The notes under the pieces: model-generated
Seen by the model: only the letters and a program-made list of their open reading frames with translations
The model's database searches: none
What the model was told of the DNA's origin: nothing
Position numbers and translations under genes: made by a program
Shown: in pieces, positions 47,393 through 54,946 of the stretch
Position numbering within the stretch: position 1 is the first letter of the stretch
How the letters are laid out: every line of letters begins with the position of its first letter
NCBI RefSeq assembly: GCF_026262505.1
Contig: NC_067208.1
Coordinates: 4,969,962-5,033,961, forward strand
DNA length: 64,000 bases
DNA from: Trichomonas vaginalis G3
Taxonomy: Eukaryota; Parabasalia; Trichomonadida; Trichomonadidae
Direction: 5' to 3'

Positions 47393-48289
47393 TCACAAGC
47401 GTTTTACATGGTATATGTTGTGATGGTTCATGACTTTAAACAGTTTTGTAGCTTCTATTTCTTCACGAAGGATATCAAAAGTTTTAACGATACCGAAAGT
47501 TTCTTTATATTTCTTCTTGACATCAGATAGAAGGAAATCGTTAGCAGTTGGATAGTTTTTGTTCAGAAATGTCAACATGTCCATTTTATCTTCTGCTGGT
47601 TTCTCTACTTCTTTCTTTAAGTCAGCATAGTCGTTTCTCATACGTTCTATCTCTTTGACGGAGTAGTTATATTTCCTTGTTGCTGCTTTACATTTTGAAC
47701 ATTGTGAGTTCATTTTAGCATTGTACATTGAAACCTTACCTGCAAGTACAACTAAGGCGTCAATGGTTTTCTTTAACTCAAAAGTTGCTGGTTTTATCTG
47801 TTGGTTCCATACCTTACCTCTTCTATCTTTATCTCTTATCTGCCATACACATTTTGCAACTAACGAAACAAAGTTGTCGTAGGTCTTAAACTCTTCAGAT
47901 TTGTATATGTCAATGAAATATAACATATCGCAGTCTTTGTGGTTGCAATGAAATCCAAGAAACTCATAGTTTACGTTACGTATGAACTTCTTTATTTCTA
48001 CTGAGTCAGTTGGTTTCACTTCTATTTCATCGAATTCAGGAATAGTAAGCTTTTGTTGTTGTATTTCAGGAATTTTAGGTAGATGTTCCACCAGGTCCTG
48101 CATTTCATAAAGATACTGTTCATTTGTTTCATCTTTTGCACTACAGTCTAAATCTCCTTGGAGAAGTTCTTGCTTTATCTTCTGGATTTCTGTTTCGAAA
48201 GTATATGAAGAAGGAATGAAGCTTTTCATCTCTACTAACATTGAAGTTGGGTTCATGACTAACGAGTTTGGTGAAGTTGTTGCTGACAT
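47393..48289 (-). CDS. Unknown Maverick protein of 298 residues, Cys motif
   Basis: Intact frame; start MSATTSPNSLVMNPTSMLVE lies behind aaaaaaatattttttatttttat. The middle contains HCNHKDC (about residue 120) and SQCSKC (about 197), which could form metal-binding pairs. The C-terminal 100 residues are helical and Lys/Glu-rich (SVKEIERMRNDYADLKKEVE). No family was recognised. It is the only gene of the inverted-repeat cassette, so it may travel with it. A nucleic-acid-binding or structural role cannot be told apart. Confidence 0.65.
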   Translation of the reverse strand: MSATTSPNSLVMNPTSMLVEMKSFIPSSYTFETEIQKIKQELLQGDLDCSAKDETNEQYLYEMQDLVEHLPKIPEIQQQKLTIPEFDEIEVKPTDSVEIKKFIRNVNYEFLGFHCNHKDCDMLYFIDIYKSEEFKTYDNFVSLVAKCVWQIRDKDRRGKVWNQQIKPATFELKKTIDALVVLAGKVSMYNAKMNSQCSKCKAATRKYNYSVKEIERMRNDYADLKKEVEKPAEDKMDMLTFLNKNYPTANDFLLSDVKKKYKETFGIVKTFDILREEIEATKLFKVMNHHNIYHVKRL

Positions 48290-48499
48290 GTTCTTACAAT
48301 AAAAATAAAAAATATTTTTTTTAAAAAAACTAACTTTTTATTTTATTTCAGCACAAAATGAACGAGTTTTGTGTGTTTTCTACGGTGAACCAAAAGTGGC
48401 TCGACCTCAAAACAAGCATTTTGTGAAGAATATACCAACCGCCAGAATGTCGACGGTTGCTTTTTATACAAAATTCAACGGGTGAAAGAATACGATGAA

Positions 48500-48852
48500 G
48501 AAGTTTATTTCCTGTGTTGTTGTCTAAATGTCATGTTGTCACACTTTTTCAGAGAAGTTCGTTTAACCGAGGGACCGAGGGACCGAGGGACCTGGTGACA
48601 CCTTCAGTTCTTCAAAACATTTACGATGAAGTTTATTTCCTGTGTTGTTGTCTAAATGTCATGTTGTCACACTTTTTCAGAGAAGTTCGTTTAACCGAGG
48701 GACCGAGGGACCTGGCTCCACCTTCAGTTCTTCAAAACATTTACGAAGAAGTCATGACCTGGACTGTTGTCTAAATGTCATGTTGTCTCATTTTTTCAGA
48801 GAAGTTAAAATTACCTGGTGACCTGGTGACCTGGTGACCTGGTTCCACCTAA
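48500..48852. repeat. Three direct copies of a ~120-bp unit ending in gaccgaggg runs
   Basis: Each copy contains gttgtctaaatgtcatgttg, then ttttcagagaagtt, then a run of accgaggg or acctggtg units. Copies start at about 48500, 48627 and 48745. A fourth copy lies at 58801-58905 near the right terminus. The plus-strand frame across this block is repeat-derived. Confidence 0.85.
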
Positions 48853-48862
48853 AATATATTTT

Positions 48863-49723
48863 TCAATACTTTTTCAGCACTTTTCCGTAGTTGTATATGA
48901 AAGACAATTCGAGATAAAAGTCATAGTACAATGGTATTATATGCTGCAGACCATTTGTTGTGAACCAAACTTGAAAGTCAGAGAAACTGTTACTAGGTGG
49001 TTCGTAGAATTTAGAAGCAAAGTCATAAAAGTCCTTACCGATACAAAGAAAACTGTTGTTGCTTGAACTGAAACTTGCATGACACATAACATTTTGAGGA
49101 TCGAACACGTTTCTATAAACTGTCAAATCTGTTGGCGGGAGTATAAATTTAAATGGACCATCTGGTGGCAATGGTTCGTTCTGGTTTAGTAACCGAAGAA
49201 ATTGTGCCCAAGAACGCCTGTCCACCCCCCAATATAAAAACTCTGTATCTCTTGGAGGGTTAATTTCAATCTTTTGAAATGAAACTGTAGAGTTCATCTT
49301 ATCGTATTCTAGTTTTAGATAGTACGTTCCATTTAGTAAAGAGTGGTATTTTTCTTGAAATTCCCAGTAGTATTTGTTTATTTGGGTTTGAAAGTCATTT
49401 AGAGTTTTTTCAAGACTTTCGTCTGAACGAATTGTAAAGATTTTCATTTCGTCAAATTTTTCTATTAGACCGTCAGAACCTTTATACTGGCCATGAAAAT
49501 ATACTGCGAACATAAACGCGTTAGTTCTATTTGAAAACAAAACTCTTCTAAATCCTATTGCCTTTGCATCTGAAGGACTTTGAAGCCAACGAATTGGATA
49601 GTCAAACCTGTAAGCTCGGGATGAAATTTCTTCATCTGAAATATTTCTACCAGCATTTGTAAAGATATAGTCTAACGGTTTTGTATCTGCTACTTTTGTT
49701 CTTTGTTTTTCAACCTGAAGCAT
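48863..49723 (-). CDS. Maverick protein, paralogue of 56246-57094 product
   Basis: 286 residues, intact, behind the motif at 49731-49744. It shares with the 282-residue protein at 56246-57094 the start pattern (VA.TKPLD..FTN.G), YRFDYP.RWL.....AKAIGFRR, HASFS...NSFLC and a closing block SDFQVWFTT.G...I.PLY..FYLELS.IYNY. Beta-rich, no membrane span. Two diverged copies in opposite orientation in one element suggest a virion or attachment component with a variable role; no known family was recognised. Its stop codon lies within the last bases of the inverted repeat at 48837-48863. Confidence 0.75.
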   Translation of the reverse strand: MLQVEKQRTKVADTKPLDYIFTNAGRNISDEEISSRAYRFDYPIRWLQSPSDAKAIGFRRVLFSNRTNAFMFAVYFHGQYKGSDGLIEKFDEMKIFTIRSDESLEKTLNDFQTQINKYYWEFQEKYHSLLNGTYYLKLEYDKMNSTVSFQKIEINPPRDTEFLYWGVDRRSWAQFLRLLNQNEPLPPDGPFKFILPPTDLTVYRNVFDPQNVMCHASFSSSNNSFLCIGKDFYDFASKFYEPPSNSFSDFQVWFTTNGLQHIIPLYYDFYLELSFIYNYGKVLKKY

Positions 49724-49730
49724 TTTATAT

Positions 49731-49744
49731 ATGTAAAAATATAC
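49731..49744 (-). promoter_or_regulatory. ATTTTTA motif before 48863-49723 gene
   Basis: On the coding strand gtatatttttacat, 7 bp before ATG. Member of the shared motif set upstream of Maverick genes. Confidence 0.5.
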
Positions 49745-49779
49745 TGTTTTAAAAATGTTTTAAAATGGTATGCAATGTT

Positions 49780-51933
49780 TTATTTCATGCAATGTTTTAT
49801 TTCTGTCCCGTCTTCAAGTACGGCCCAATACTTACGTTTGGAGAGGACATGAACTTCGGAAAATACCTTGTCTAGCTTAAAAAGGCCCATCTTTTCACCG
49901 ACTAAACCCATTTCAATGAGTTTGTTATAGCCTTCCTCGTTCGTCATGAGTGCGTCAATGTTCTCGTAGTATACCTTCACTTTGGATTTAACATCGGAGA
50001 AGAATTTGTTGTAGTTGTCAAGGACTGCCTTTGCGAACTGAGGGTATGACCAATGCTCGACAATAGGTTTTACTGTGGTTACTAAGCCACCTTGACCTTC
50101 GGTGAACTCGTATTTCAAAACAAAAGGGGAGAACCTTTCAACAAAGTTGTCGACCTTCTCATAGTGTTTACTCTTCATCTTTTGAGGTTTTTTAATGGAA
50201 TATCCCCATGTCGAGTTCATAAGCAATTTGAGTGTCATTGCAAGTTTGGGGTTTGAAGCTTTCCTAATATCATAGAGTTGTTGTATGACCTTTCCAACTG
50301 TATAGTTCATTCCCGGGAACTCACCATCTTCGTTTGGAATTCCAGTCGGGATATATTGGACGAACCTCATGTACGCAGCGTTAAGGTCGACATAGTATAT
50401 TTTTTCGTTTGAGTCGAACTTGTCGCATCCAATCGGCCCAGTTCGTGGAAATTCAAGTGAGTCTCTTATCTTCTGAGAAACCTCGCCTGTTATCTCATAA
50501 ACATCGTCAAAGCAACCTGTTTCATATAAAACCTTCTGAGCTAACTCAGATGCTCTCCAATACAATTTGACGTCGACTGGATGTCTCAATGGGAGTTTGT
50601 TTATAGCATCTTGAAGTTCTTGCAACCTCATTGGAAGTTCTTCTGGTTCAGGTTGGTATCCGAACAATCCAACTCCTTTTGGAGCTGTGTACTTCTTTTG
50701 TGCTATAACTTTGTCTGGAACAACTTTTGGTCTCACTAACAATGAAAAGTTTGTTTCGTCTTTTGGTACAAAAGTTTCTGTCAGCTTGTCATCTGGAATT
50801 GGTTCCAACAAACCTTTCTCGAAAAGAATGTTAACAGCTCTGACAATGTTGCATTTGCCTTTTCCGAACAATGGGTTTGTAAGACTTTCGTTCAACATGA
50901 AGTGGTTGTGGACAAGTACAATCTTCAACCATGGCAATTTGAAGTCAACTACATAGTCATCGTGCGAAGAACCTTTCTCAGTCGGAATGTTGACTCGGAT
51001 ATTCACATTTGCCAACGGTGCAATTTTTGTCAATTGACTTCTGAGAATGTACCTTGTTTTCACACATGACTCAAGATACTTCATCTTCTCATCTGTAACA
51101 AGACCAGAGTTCCTGAGACATGTAAGAATGCAAGGTTCGTTGACAATTGTTTCAATTGAATTGTAAATTCCATACCTTGTCAGGTTAATGTCAGACTTAT
51201 TTCTGAACGGGAAGTATCCAGCATGTTGTCTGACTGCTTGAGGGTTAGGTTGATACCATTCGAACTTCACACTTGCAATTCCTTCAATTGCATTCAAAAT
51301 GTCTGAGTCGGAATCAACCATTTGTTCTCTCTTTGTAGTCTTGAAAGCGTCAAGAAGTTGTGCGGCTGTTGTGACATTGCCATATGAGTAGTATATATGA
51401 CCATCTAAATCTGTTACGGTTAGTCTGAGATTGTATCCTTTCTTATTTCCGTCTTGTATGGCAGCAAGTACTCCCATGAAGCCTTCTTTGTTCTTTCCTT
51501 CGTCAAAGTTTACTGTAAAGGTTCGACCGGATGTAATTTGGCTTCTAACCTCACGGTACTTCTCATATGCATATCTTGTTCTTTCCATGGGAGCATGTGC
51601 GTCTTCACCTTTTCCTTTTTTCCTCCTCAAAGGATACAATTGTTCGTCATGTTTCCAGTAGAATCTGGCAAAGCCGTCGTGTCCTTCAACTTGAGGCTCA
51701 GTAACATTGAAAGGCATGTCCATAAGACGTTCTTCTTCTAACCTCTCCAGTCTGTTTGGATAATTGGCGCGAGCTGTTTTTAAGTCCATCTCATAGGTCA
51801 GACCAGCCAGTTTGTCATAGACTTTTATTGGCTTTCCCTTCCTATATTTAAACTTCTTTGAAACTCTCCAGCCATATCTTTCTAACTCTGCTTTTATTCG
51901 AGCAGACCTTCTGTCCATTCTATATGGGGGCAT
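49780..51933 (-). CDS. Protein-primed family B DNA polymerase (Maverick POLB), probably C-terminally shortened
   Basis: 717 residues from the start MPPYRMDRRSARIKAEL at 51933. The frame extends 29 codons further upstream, but that part overlaps the HNH gene, and an A/T motif sits directly before MPPY. Polymerase motifs: A YYVDLNAAYM (about 50,375-50,404), B KLLMNSTWGYS (about 50,197-50,230), C YYENIDALM (about 49,945-49,975) and the KxY-type SKRKYWAV. In motif C the usual YxDTDS reads YENIDA, so the first catalytic Asp is Asn as aligned by eye. Only 15 residues follow KxY, so the thumb seems missing. The 3' end carries an 18-bp sequence also found at the HNH gene ends. It would replicate the element from a terminal protein. 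An exonuclease domain was not clear. Confidence 0.85.
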   Translation of the reverse strand: MPPYRMDRRSARIKAELERYGWRVSKKFKYRKGKPIKVYDKLAGLTYEMDLKTARANYPNRLERLEEERLMDMPFNVTEPQVEGHDGFARFYWKHDEQLYPLRRKKGKGEDAHAPMERTRYAYEKYREVRSQITSGRTFTVNFDEGKNKEGFMGVLAAIQDGNKKGYNLRLTVTDLDGHIYYSYGNVTTAAQLLDAFKTTKREQMVDSDSDILNAIEGIASVKFEWYQPNPQAVRQHAGYFPFRNKSDINLTRYGIYNSIETIVNEPCILTCLRNSGLVTDEKMKYLESCVKTRYILRSQLTKIAPLANVNIRVNIPTEKGSSHDDYVVDFKLPWLKIVLVHNHFMLNESLTNPLFGKGKCNIVRAVNILFEKGLLEPIPDDKLTETFVPKDETNFSLLVRPKVVPDKVIAQKKYTAPKGVGLFGYQPEPEELPMRLQELQDAINKLPLRHPVDVKLYWRASELAQKVLYETGCFDDVYEITGEVSQKIRDSLEFPRTGPIGCDKFDSNEKIYYVDLNAAYMRFVQYIPTGIPNEDGEFPGMNYTVGKVIQQLYDIRKASNPKLAMTLKLLMNSTWGYSIKKPQKMKSKHYEKVDNFVERFSPFVLKYEFTEGQGGLVTTVKPIVEHWSYPQFAKAVLDNYNKFFSDVKSKVKVYYENIDALMTNEEGYNKLIEMGLVGEKMGLFKLDKVFSEVHVLSKRKYWAVLEDGTEIKHCMK

Positions 51934-51958
51934 TTCTATAAAAATAAAAAATGTTGTT

Positions 51959-52543
51959 TTAAAATGGTATGCCATATAGCTTCTTGAATTTGTTAAGACG
52001 TATATGAACGCATTTTCCATCTGTATCTCTAGTGTTTACATAAGCATAGCCTTCCTTAGTAAAATATACTTGTAATTTTCTATAGTTTACGCCGGTATAA
52101 AAGTAGAAGGAGTCCTGTTCTTCGCTGTAGTAGTAAAACTCAAACGTATGCTCGCCATAGTCTGTAATTTCAATTGCTTCATCTTCTAGTTCGTCGACAA
52201 ATTCGAATACTATATCTCCAAATTTGCCTCTGTTCTTACTGTTTTCAGAACCAGTGACCCAACGTAAGTTCTCAAGTCTATTGTCGCTTCTTATACGGTT
52301 TATATGGTCTACAAGAGGTAAATTGTTAGGGTTCGGTATAAAATGAGTTGCAATGACAATATGTTTAAAATAGTGTTTTCCACTCATCCTCATAGTAGTA
52401 TATCCGTCATTTCGCTCACATTCGCTTAAAACTCTTTTTGTCTTTTTGTTTCTGACTTCAAATGACTCACAACAGTGAATTTCATATTTCTCATCTAACA
52501 AACAAGTTTCCCAACGGTCTGTTCCAACAAACTCAGCGTACAT
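51959..52543 (-). CDS. HNH homing-type endonuclease
   Basis: 194 residues, intact. The N-terminal module (RWETCLLDEKYEIHCCESFE) resembles NUMOD4-type recognition modules. The HNH core follows at about residues 65-108: the His-containing VIATHFIPNPNNLP, VDHINRIRSDNRLENLRWV and TGSENSKN. A C-terminal beta-rich segment of about 80 residues (YAYVNTRDTDGKCVHIRLNK) may contribute DNA contacts. Such nucleases cut DNA to spread themselves, as in phages. It lies between polymerase and the next gene with its own A/T promoter tract. A broken copy (43140-43723) and a deleted remnant (52587-52761) are in the same element, consistent with self-mobility. Confidence 0.85.
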   Translation of the reverse strand: MYAEFVGTDRWETCLLDEKYEIHCCESFEVRNKKTKRVLSECERNDGYTTMRMSGKHYFKHIVIATHFIPNPNNLPLVDHINRIRSDNRLENLRWVTGSENSKNRGKFGDIVFEFVDELEDEAIEITDYGEHTFEFYYYSEEQDSFYFYTGVNYRKLQVYFTKEGYAYVNTRDTDGKCVHIRLNKFKKLYGIPF

Positions 52544-52586
52544 TTCAAATAAAATAAAAAAAATATTTTTTTGAAAATATATTTTG

Positions 52587-52761
52587 TTTTAAATGGTATG
52601 CCATTTCATATTTCTCATCTAATTTCTCATGAACTTTCTTCATCTAATTTCTCATGAACTTTCTTCATCTAATTTCTCATGAACTTTCTTCATCTAATTT
52701 CTCATGAACTTTCTTCATCTATGTCTTCCCAACGGTCTTTTGCGACAGACTCAGCGTACAT
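52587..52761 (-). pseudogene. HNH endonuclease remnant with internal repeat
   Basis: Both ends of an HNH gene are recognisable. The 5' end (MYAESVAKDRWED, ATG at 52759-52761, same upstream tract as the intact copy) and the 3' end (GGCATACCATTT, complement at 52591-52602) remain. The whole core is deleted and replaced by four copies of a 25-bp unit. The reading closes after 19 codons. Confidence 0.8.
52621..52720. repeat. 25-bp tandem repeat, four copies
   Basis: aatttctcatgaactttctt plus catct, four identical units, inside the HNH remnant. The first unit derives from the 'catatttctcatcta' sequence present in the intact HNH gene (about 52,482), so the repeat probably arose by slippage at the deletion point. 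Confidence 0.95.
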
Positions 52762-52789
52762 TTCAAATAAAAATAAAAAAATGTTTTTT

Positions 52790-53374
52790 TTACTTTACGT
52801 AACCACCGGCTGCCAAAAGTCTTTGACGCCAACCCATACCAGCTAATGAAGGTTGACTTGGTTTAGTTTCAATACTAAACTTTGGTTTTGGTTTTTCTTC
52901 AGTTTTTGGCTTCCCTTCTTCTATCTGTTTTTCGTCACTTTTCGGTTCATTTGACTTTACCTCACTTGCTGGAACAGTTGTGTCGTTAGTATCTTCATAA
53001 ATGTCATATGCCATTTGTTTTTGTTTTCCTTTCAACTTTTTGTGTTTGTTGTAAAGTTTAGAATATTTCGACTCTAAGTCAATGAGATGTTCTATAATGA
53101 ACTGTTGGTCAGTGAAGTAAACTTTTCCATCTGTTGTCTCATAAACTCCTTCAGACTTCAATATTTTATTTGTGAGAGTCTGTTTCTTTTTTGAGATACT
53201 AGCCGTTCCATTTCTATGAAAAGTGACTTTGTAGTTAGAGTTTGTATTTCCAGACCTCACACTTTCTATTATTGAATTTTTCTCTTCATCTGTAAGTTCT
53301 TTGACAGGTTTTGACAATGGTTCTGAACTTTTTGTTTGTGGTGTCAAATCTACCGTTTCAACTTCTTCGGTCAT
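52790..53374 (-). CDS. Unknown Maverick protein, Lys/Glu/Pro-rich
   Basis: 194 residues, intact. Upstream tract aaattttttactgagatgaa precedes ATG. A disordered N-terminus (MTEEVETVDLTPQTKSSEPL) leads to a compact module (about 40-85: NYKVTFHRNGTASISKKKQT) and a helix (about 85-125). A Pro/Lys/Glu tail ends in SLAGMGWRQRLLAAGGYVK. The Gly-rich hydrophobic C-terminus with aromatic residues may anchor to a capsid or membrane. No family recognised. The same upstream tract precedes the next small gene. Confidence 0.65.
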   Translation of the reverse strand: MTEEVETVDLTPQTKSSEPLSKPVKELTDEEKNSIIESVRSGNTNSNYKVTFHRNGTASISKKKQTLTNKILKSEGVYETTDGKVYFTDQQFIIEHLIDLESKYSKLYNKHKKLKGKQKQMAYDIYEDTNDTTVPASEVKSNEPKSDEKQIEEGKPKTEEKPKPKFSIETKPSQPSLAGMGWRQRLLAAGGYVK

Positions 53375-53393
53375 TTCATCTCAGTAAAAAATT

Positions 53394-53549
53394 TTAGTTT
53401 GTTTTGTTTTCAACTGGTTGTTTAGGTTTTTTAAGTCGGTCTAAAACTTCCTGAGGTATAGGAAGAACTTGACAAACACGTGGTTGTGTAACTGCTGGAA
53501 GCCGACAAATCCATCTTGAGCCCATTTGTCTTAAAGCTGTATTGTTCAT
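53394..53549 (-). CDS. Small Maverick protein, 51 residues
   Basis: MNNTALRQMGSRWICRLPAV and onward to KQPVENKTN. The start is preceded by aaattttttactgagatgaa, the same 20-bp tract that precedes the 52790-53374 gene, which is the main reason to accept it. It fits exactly between its neighbours on the same strand (19 bp on each side). Basic, Pro-rich; no family recognised. Confidence 0.55.
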   Translation of the reverse strand: MNNTALRQMGSRWICRLPAVTQPRVCQVLPIPQEVLDRLKKPKQPVENKTN

Positions 53550-53568
53550 TTCATCTCAGTAAAAAATT

Positions 53569-53970
53569 TTACATTCCCCAAGTTTGAGGTGGTTGAGGTT
53601 GGTTGTTGTTTACCCACTGTTGTGCATGGTTATATCCTCTGTTAAAGAATCTTTCACCTTGGTCCATATAGTGCCCTGCTTGGTTATAGTAGTCATTTGC
53701 TTTGTTATAGTAGTTTCCTGCTTGTCTTCCTACATTGTCCATCCATCCTTGAACTTTTCCTCTTGTTTCAGGATTTGGAATAAGATTTGCTGCATCTCGT
53801 GCTACATCCCAACCTTTCTGTACAGTTTGTATAATAGGTTGTGCTTTCTCTTTAAGTATACCTAATGTACTCAAAATCTTCCTTCCAACTCCAAATACAC
53901 CTCTGGCTATTGTTCCCACTGCGGGTAAAAATCTAGATGCAACTCCTGCTAACGCGCCAAATAAACCCAT
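53569..53970 (-). CDS. Small Maverick protein with N-terminal amphipathic helix
   Basis: 133 residues. MGLFGALAGVASRFLPAVGT followed by IARGVFGVGRKILSTLGIL forms glycine-rich hydrophobic/amphipathic helices. The remainder is Asn/Tyr/Gln-rich (NYYNKANDYYNQAGHYMD) and ends in QPPQTWGM. A start of the MGLFG type, with related design in the 57099-57341 protein, recalls membrane-active minor virion proteins of non-enveloped viruses; that is analogy, not homology. It is divergent from the integrase gene, with only 16 bp between start codons. Confidence 0.65.
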   Translation of the reverse strand: MGLFGALAGVASRFLPAVGTIARGVFGVGRKILSTLGILKEKAQPIIQTVQKGWDVARDAANLIPNPETRGKVQGWMDNVGRQAGNYYNKANDYYNQAGHYMDQGERFFNRGYNHAQQWVNNNQPQPPQTWGM

Positions 53971-53986
53971 TTCTTATGGGTTAAAA
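53971..53986. promoter_or_regulatory. 16-bp divergent start region
   Basis: ttcttatgggttaaaa separates the start codons of the integrase (+) and the amphipathic protein (-). Each gene's expected ATTTTTA-type motif would lie in or overlap the other's coding start (minus strand: cattttTaaccc). Confidence 0.4.
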
Positions 53987-54946
53987 ATGACGAATCCAAA
54001 CAAGGACCCGTATGTTTCTAAAGCAACAAAGAAAGCACTCATGGTAAAAATCTTTAGTTCAACACCAAATGCTTGGTTTATGGATATCTTGGAAAACATT
54101 CCGAGGTATAGAGAAGATGGACCACCATACTGGCTAATATTTGTTGGTCAAAACACAAGATACTGTGAAGCCATACCATTATGGTCCAAAAATATTTTAG
54201 ATGTGAAAACTGCTTTGACAATCTTCGTTGACAAATACCATCCAACAAAACTGACATCTGACTGTGAAAGTTCTTTCAAATCAGACGATATTAAAAACTA
54301 TCTGCGTTCAAAAAATGTAAACCAATATTTCATTGTCGACCAAAACCATTCTGCTCTTGGTGTCATTGACAGTTGTATAAAAATCTTAAGAGACTTAAAC
54401 CAACCACAAGGTGGTGAAGCAAATGAAATGTCATATGACGACAAATATAGACATTTCTCCATGGCAAAGATGAGACAAGTTTTAAATATTTACAATAACC
54501 GTAAACAAAAAGGTTTGGGAAACCACTCCCCCGAAGAAATGAAAAACAACCCTGACTTAGAGAAAGACTATATATTTAATAGTTTAGTCAAAAGAGACAA
54601 ACAAGAAAGAATGCCAGGCTTCAAACTTAAGAAAGGTGACAAAGTAAAAATAGAAATACCTAAACGCGACCCATATGAAAATACTATTGACTATGACAAC
54701 AATGGGAACCCGACAGGTACTCACATTCGTGTTCGTAAAAATAGAAGAAAGTATACAAGAGAATATTATGAAGTTTTAGGCAAACATGGCAAAATGTACA
54801 GACTGCAAGCAGAAGATAAAACTACTATTGTCAGACCTCGTTTCAAACTTGTTAAGGTTCAAGGTGGTATACTTTCAAAGACAGTTCCTAACAAATATAA
54901 GACAACTCCTGACGAATATGCTAAAGAAGTTGAAAATGACGACTAA
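53987..54946 (+). CDS. Retroviral-type integrase (Maverick c-integrase)
   Basis: 319 residues, intact. The rve-type catalytic core has D33 (WFMDILEN), D92 (LTSDCESSF) and D128 (SALGVIDSCIK) with exactly 35 residues between the last two, so a D,D35 spacing with Asp at the position usually held by Glu. The C-terminal half (about 205-300) is basic and beta-rich (KLKKGDKVKIEIPKRDPYEN, GKHGKMYRLQAEDKTTIVRP), like an SH3/chromo-type DNA-binding tail. No zinc-binding HHCC domain precedes the core, and the protein begins just 32 residues before the first Asp. It inserts element DNA and produces the 6-bp target duplication. Confidence 0.9.
   Translation: MTNPNKDPYVSKATKKALMVKIFSSTPNAWFMDILENIPRYREDGPPYWLIFVGQNTRYCEAIPLWSKNILDVKTALTIFVDKYHPTKLTSDCESSFKSDDIKNYLRSKNVNQYFIVDQNHSALGVIDSCIKILRDLNQPQGGEANEMSYDDKYRHFSMAKMRQVLNIYNNRKQKGLGNHSPEEMKNNPDLEKDYIFNSLVKRDKQERMPGFKLKKGDKVKIEIPKRDPYENTIDYDNNGNPTGTHIRVRKNRRKYTREYYEVLGKHGKMYRLQAEDKTTIVRPRFKLVKVQGGILSKTVPNKYKTTPDEYAKEVENDD

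Larger units (their letters stand above)
47202..48863. other. Cassette bounded by perfect 27-bp inverted repeats
   Basis: The 27 bases at 47202-47228 (starting aaaaatatattttaggtgg, ending in accaggt) recur as the exact reverse complement at 48837-48863. Inside each end lie tandem short units of the ctcggtccctcggtc / gaccgagg / gacctggt type, also inverted relative to one another. The cassette carries one open gene (47393-48289 -). It looks like a nested insertion or an inversion-prone accessory module within the Maverick. The right end touches the stop codon of the neighbouring 48863-49723 gene. Confidence 0.7.

Noticed and set aside
48514-48774. 86-residue plus frame
   Set aside because: Consists of two copies of the internal ~120-bp repeat; no gene features.
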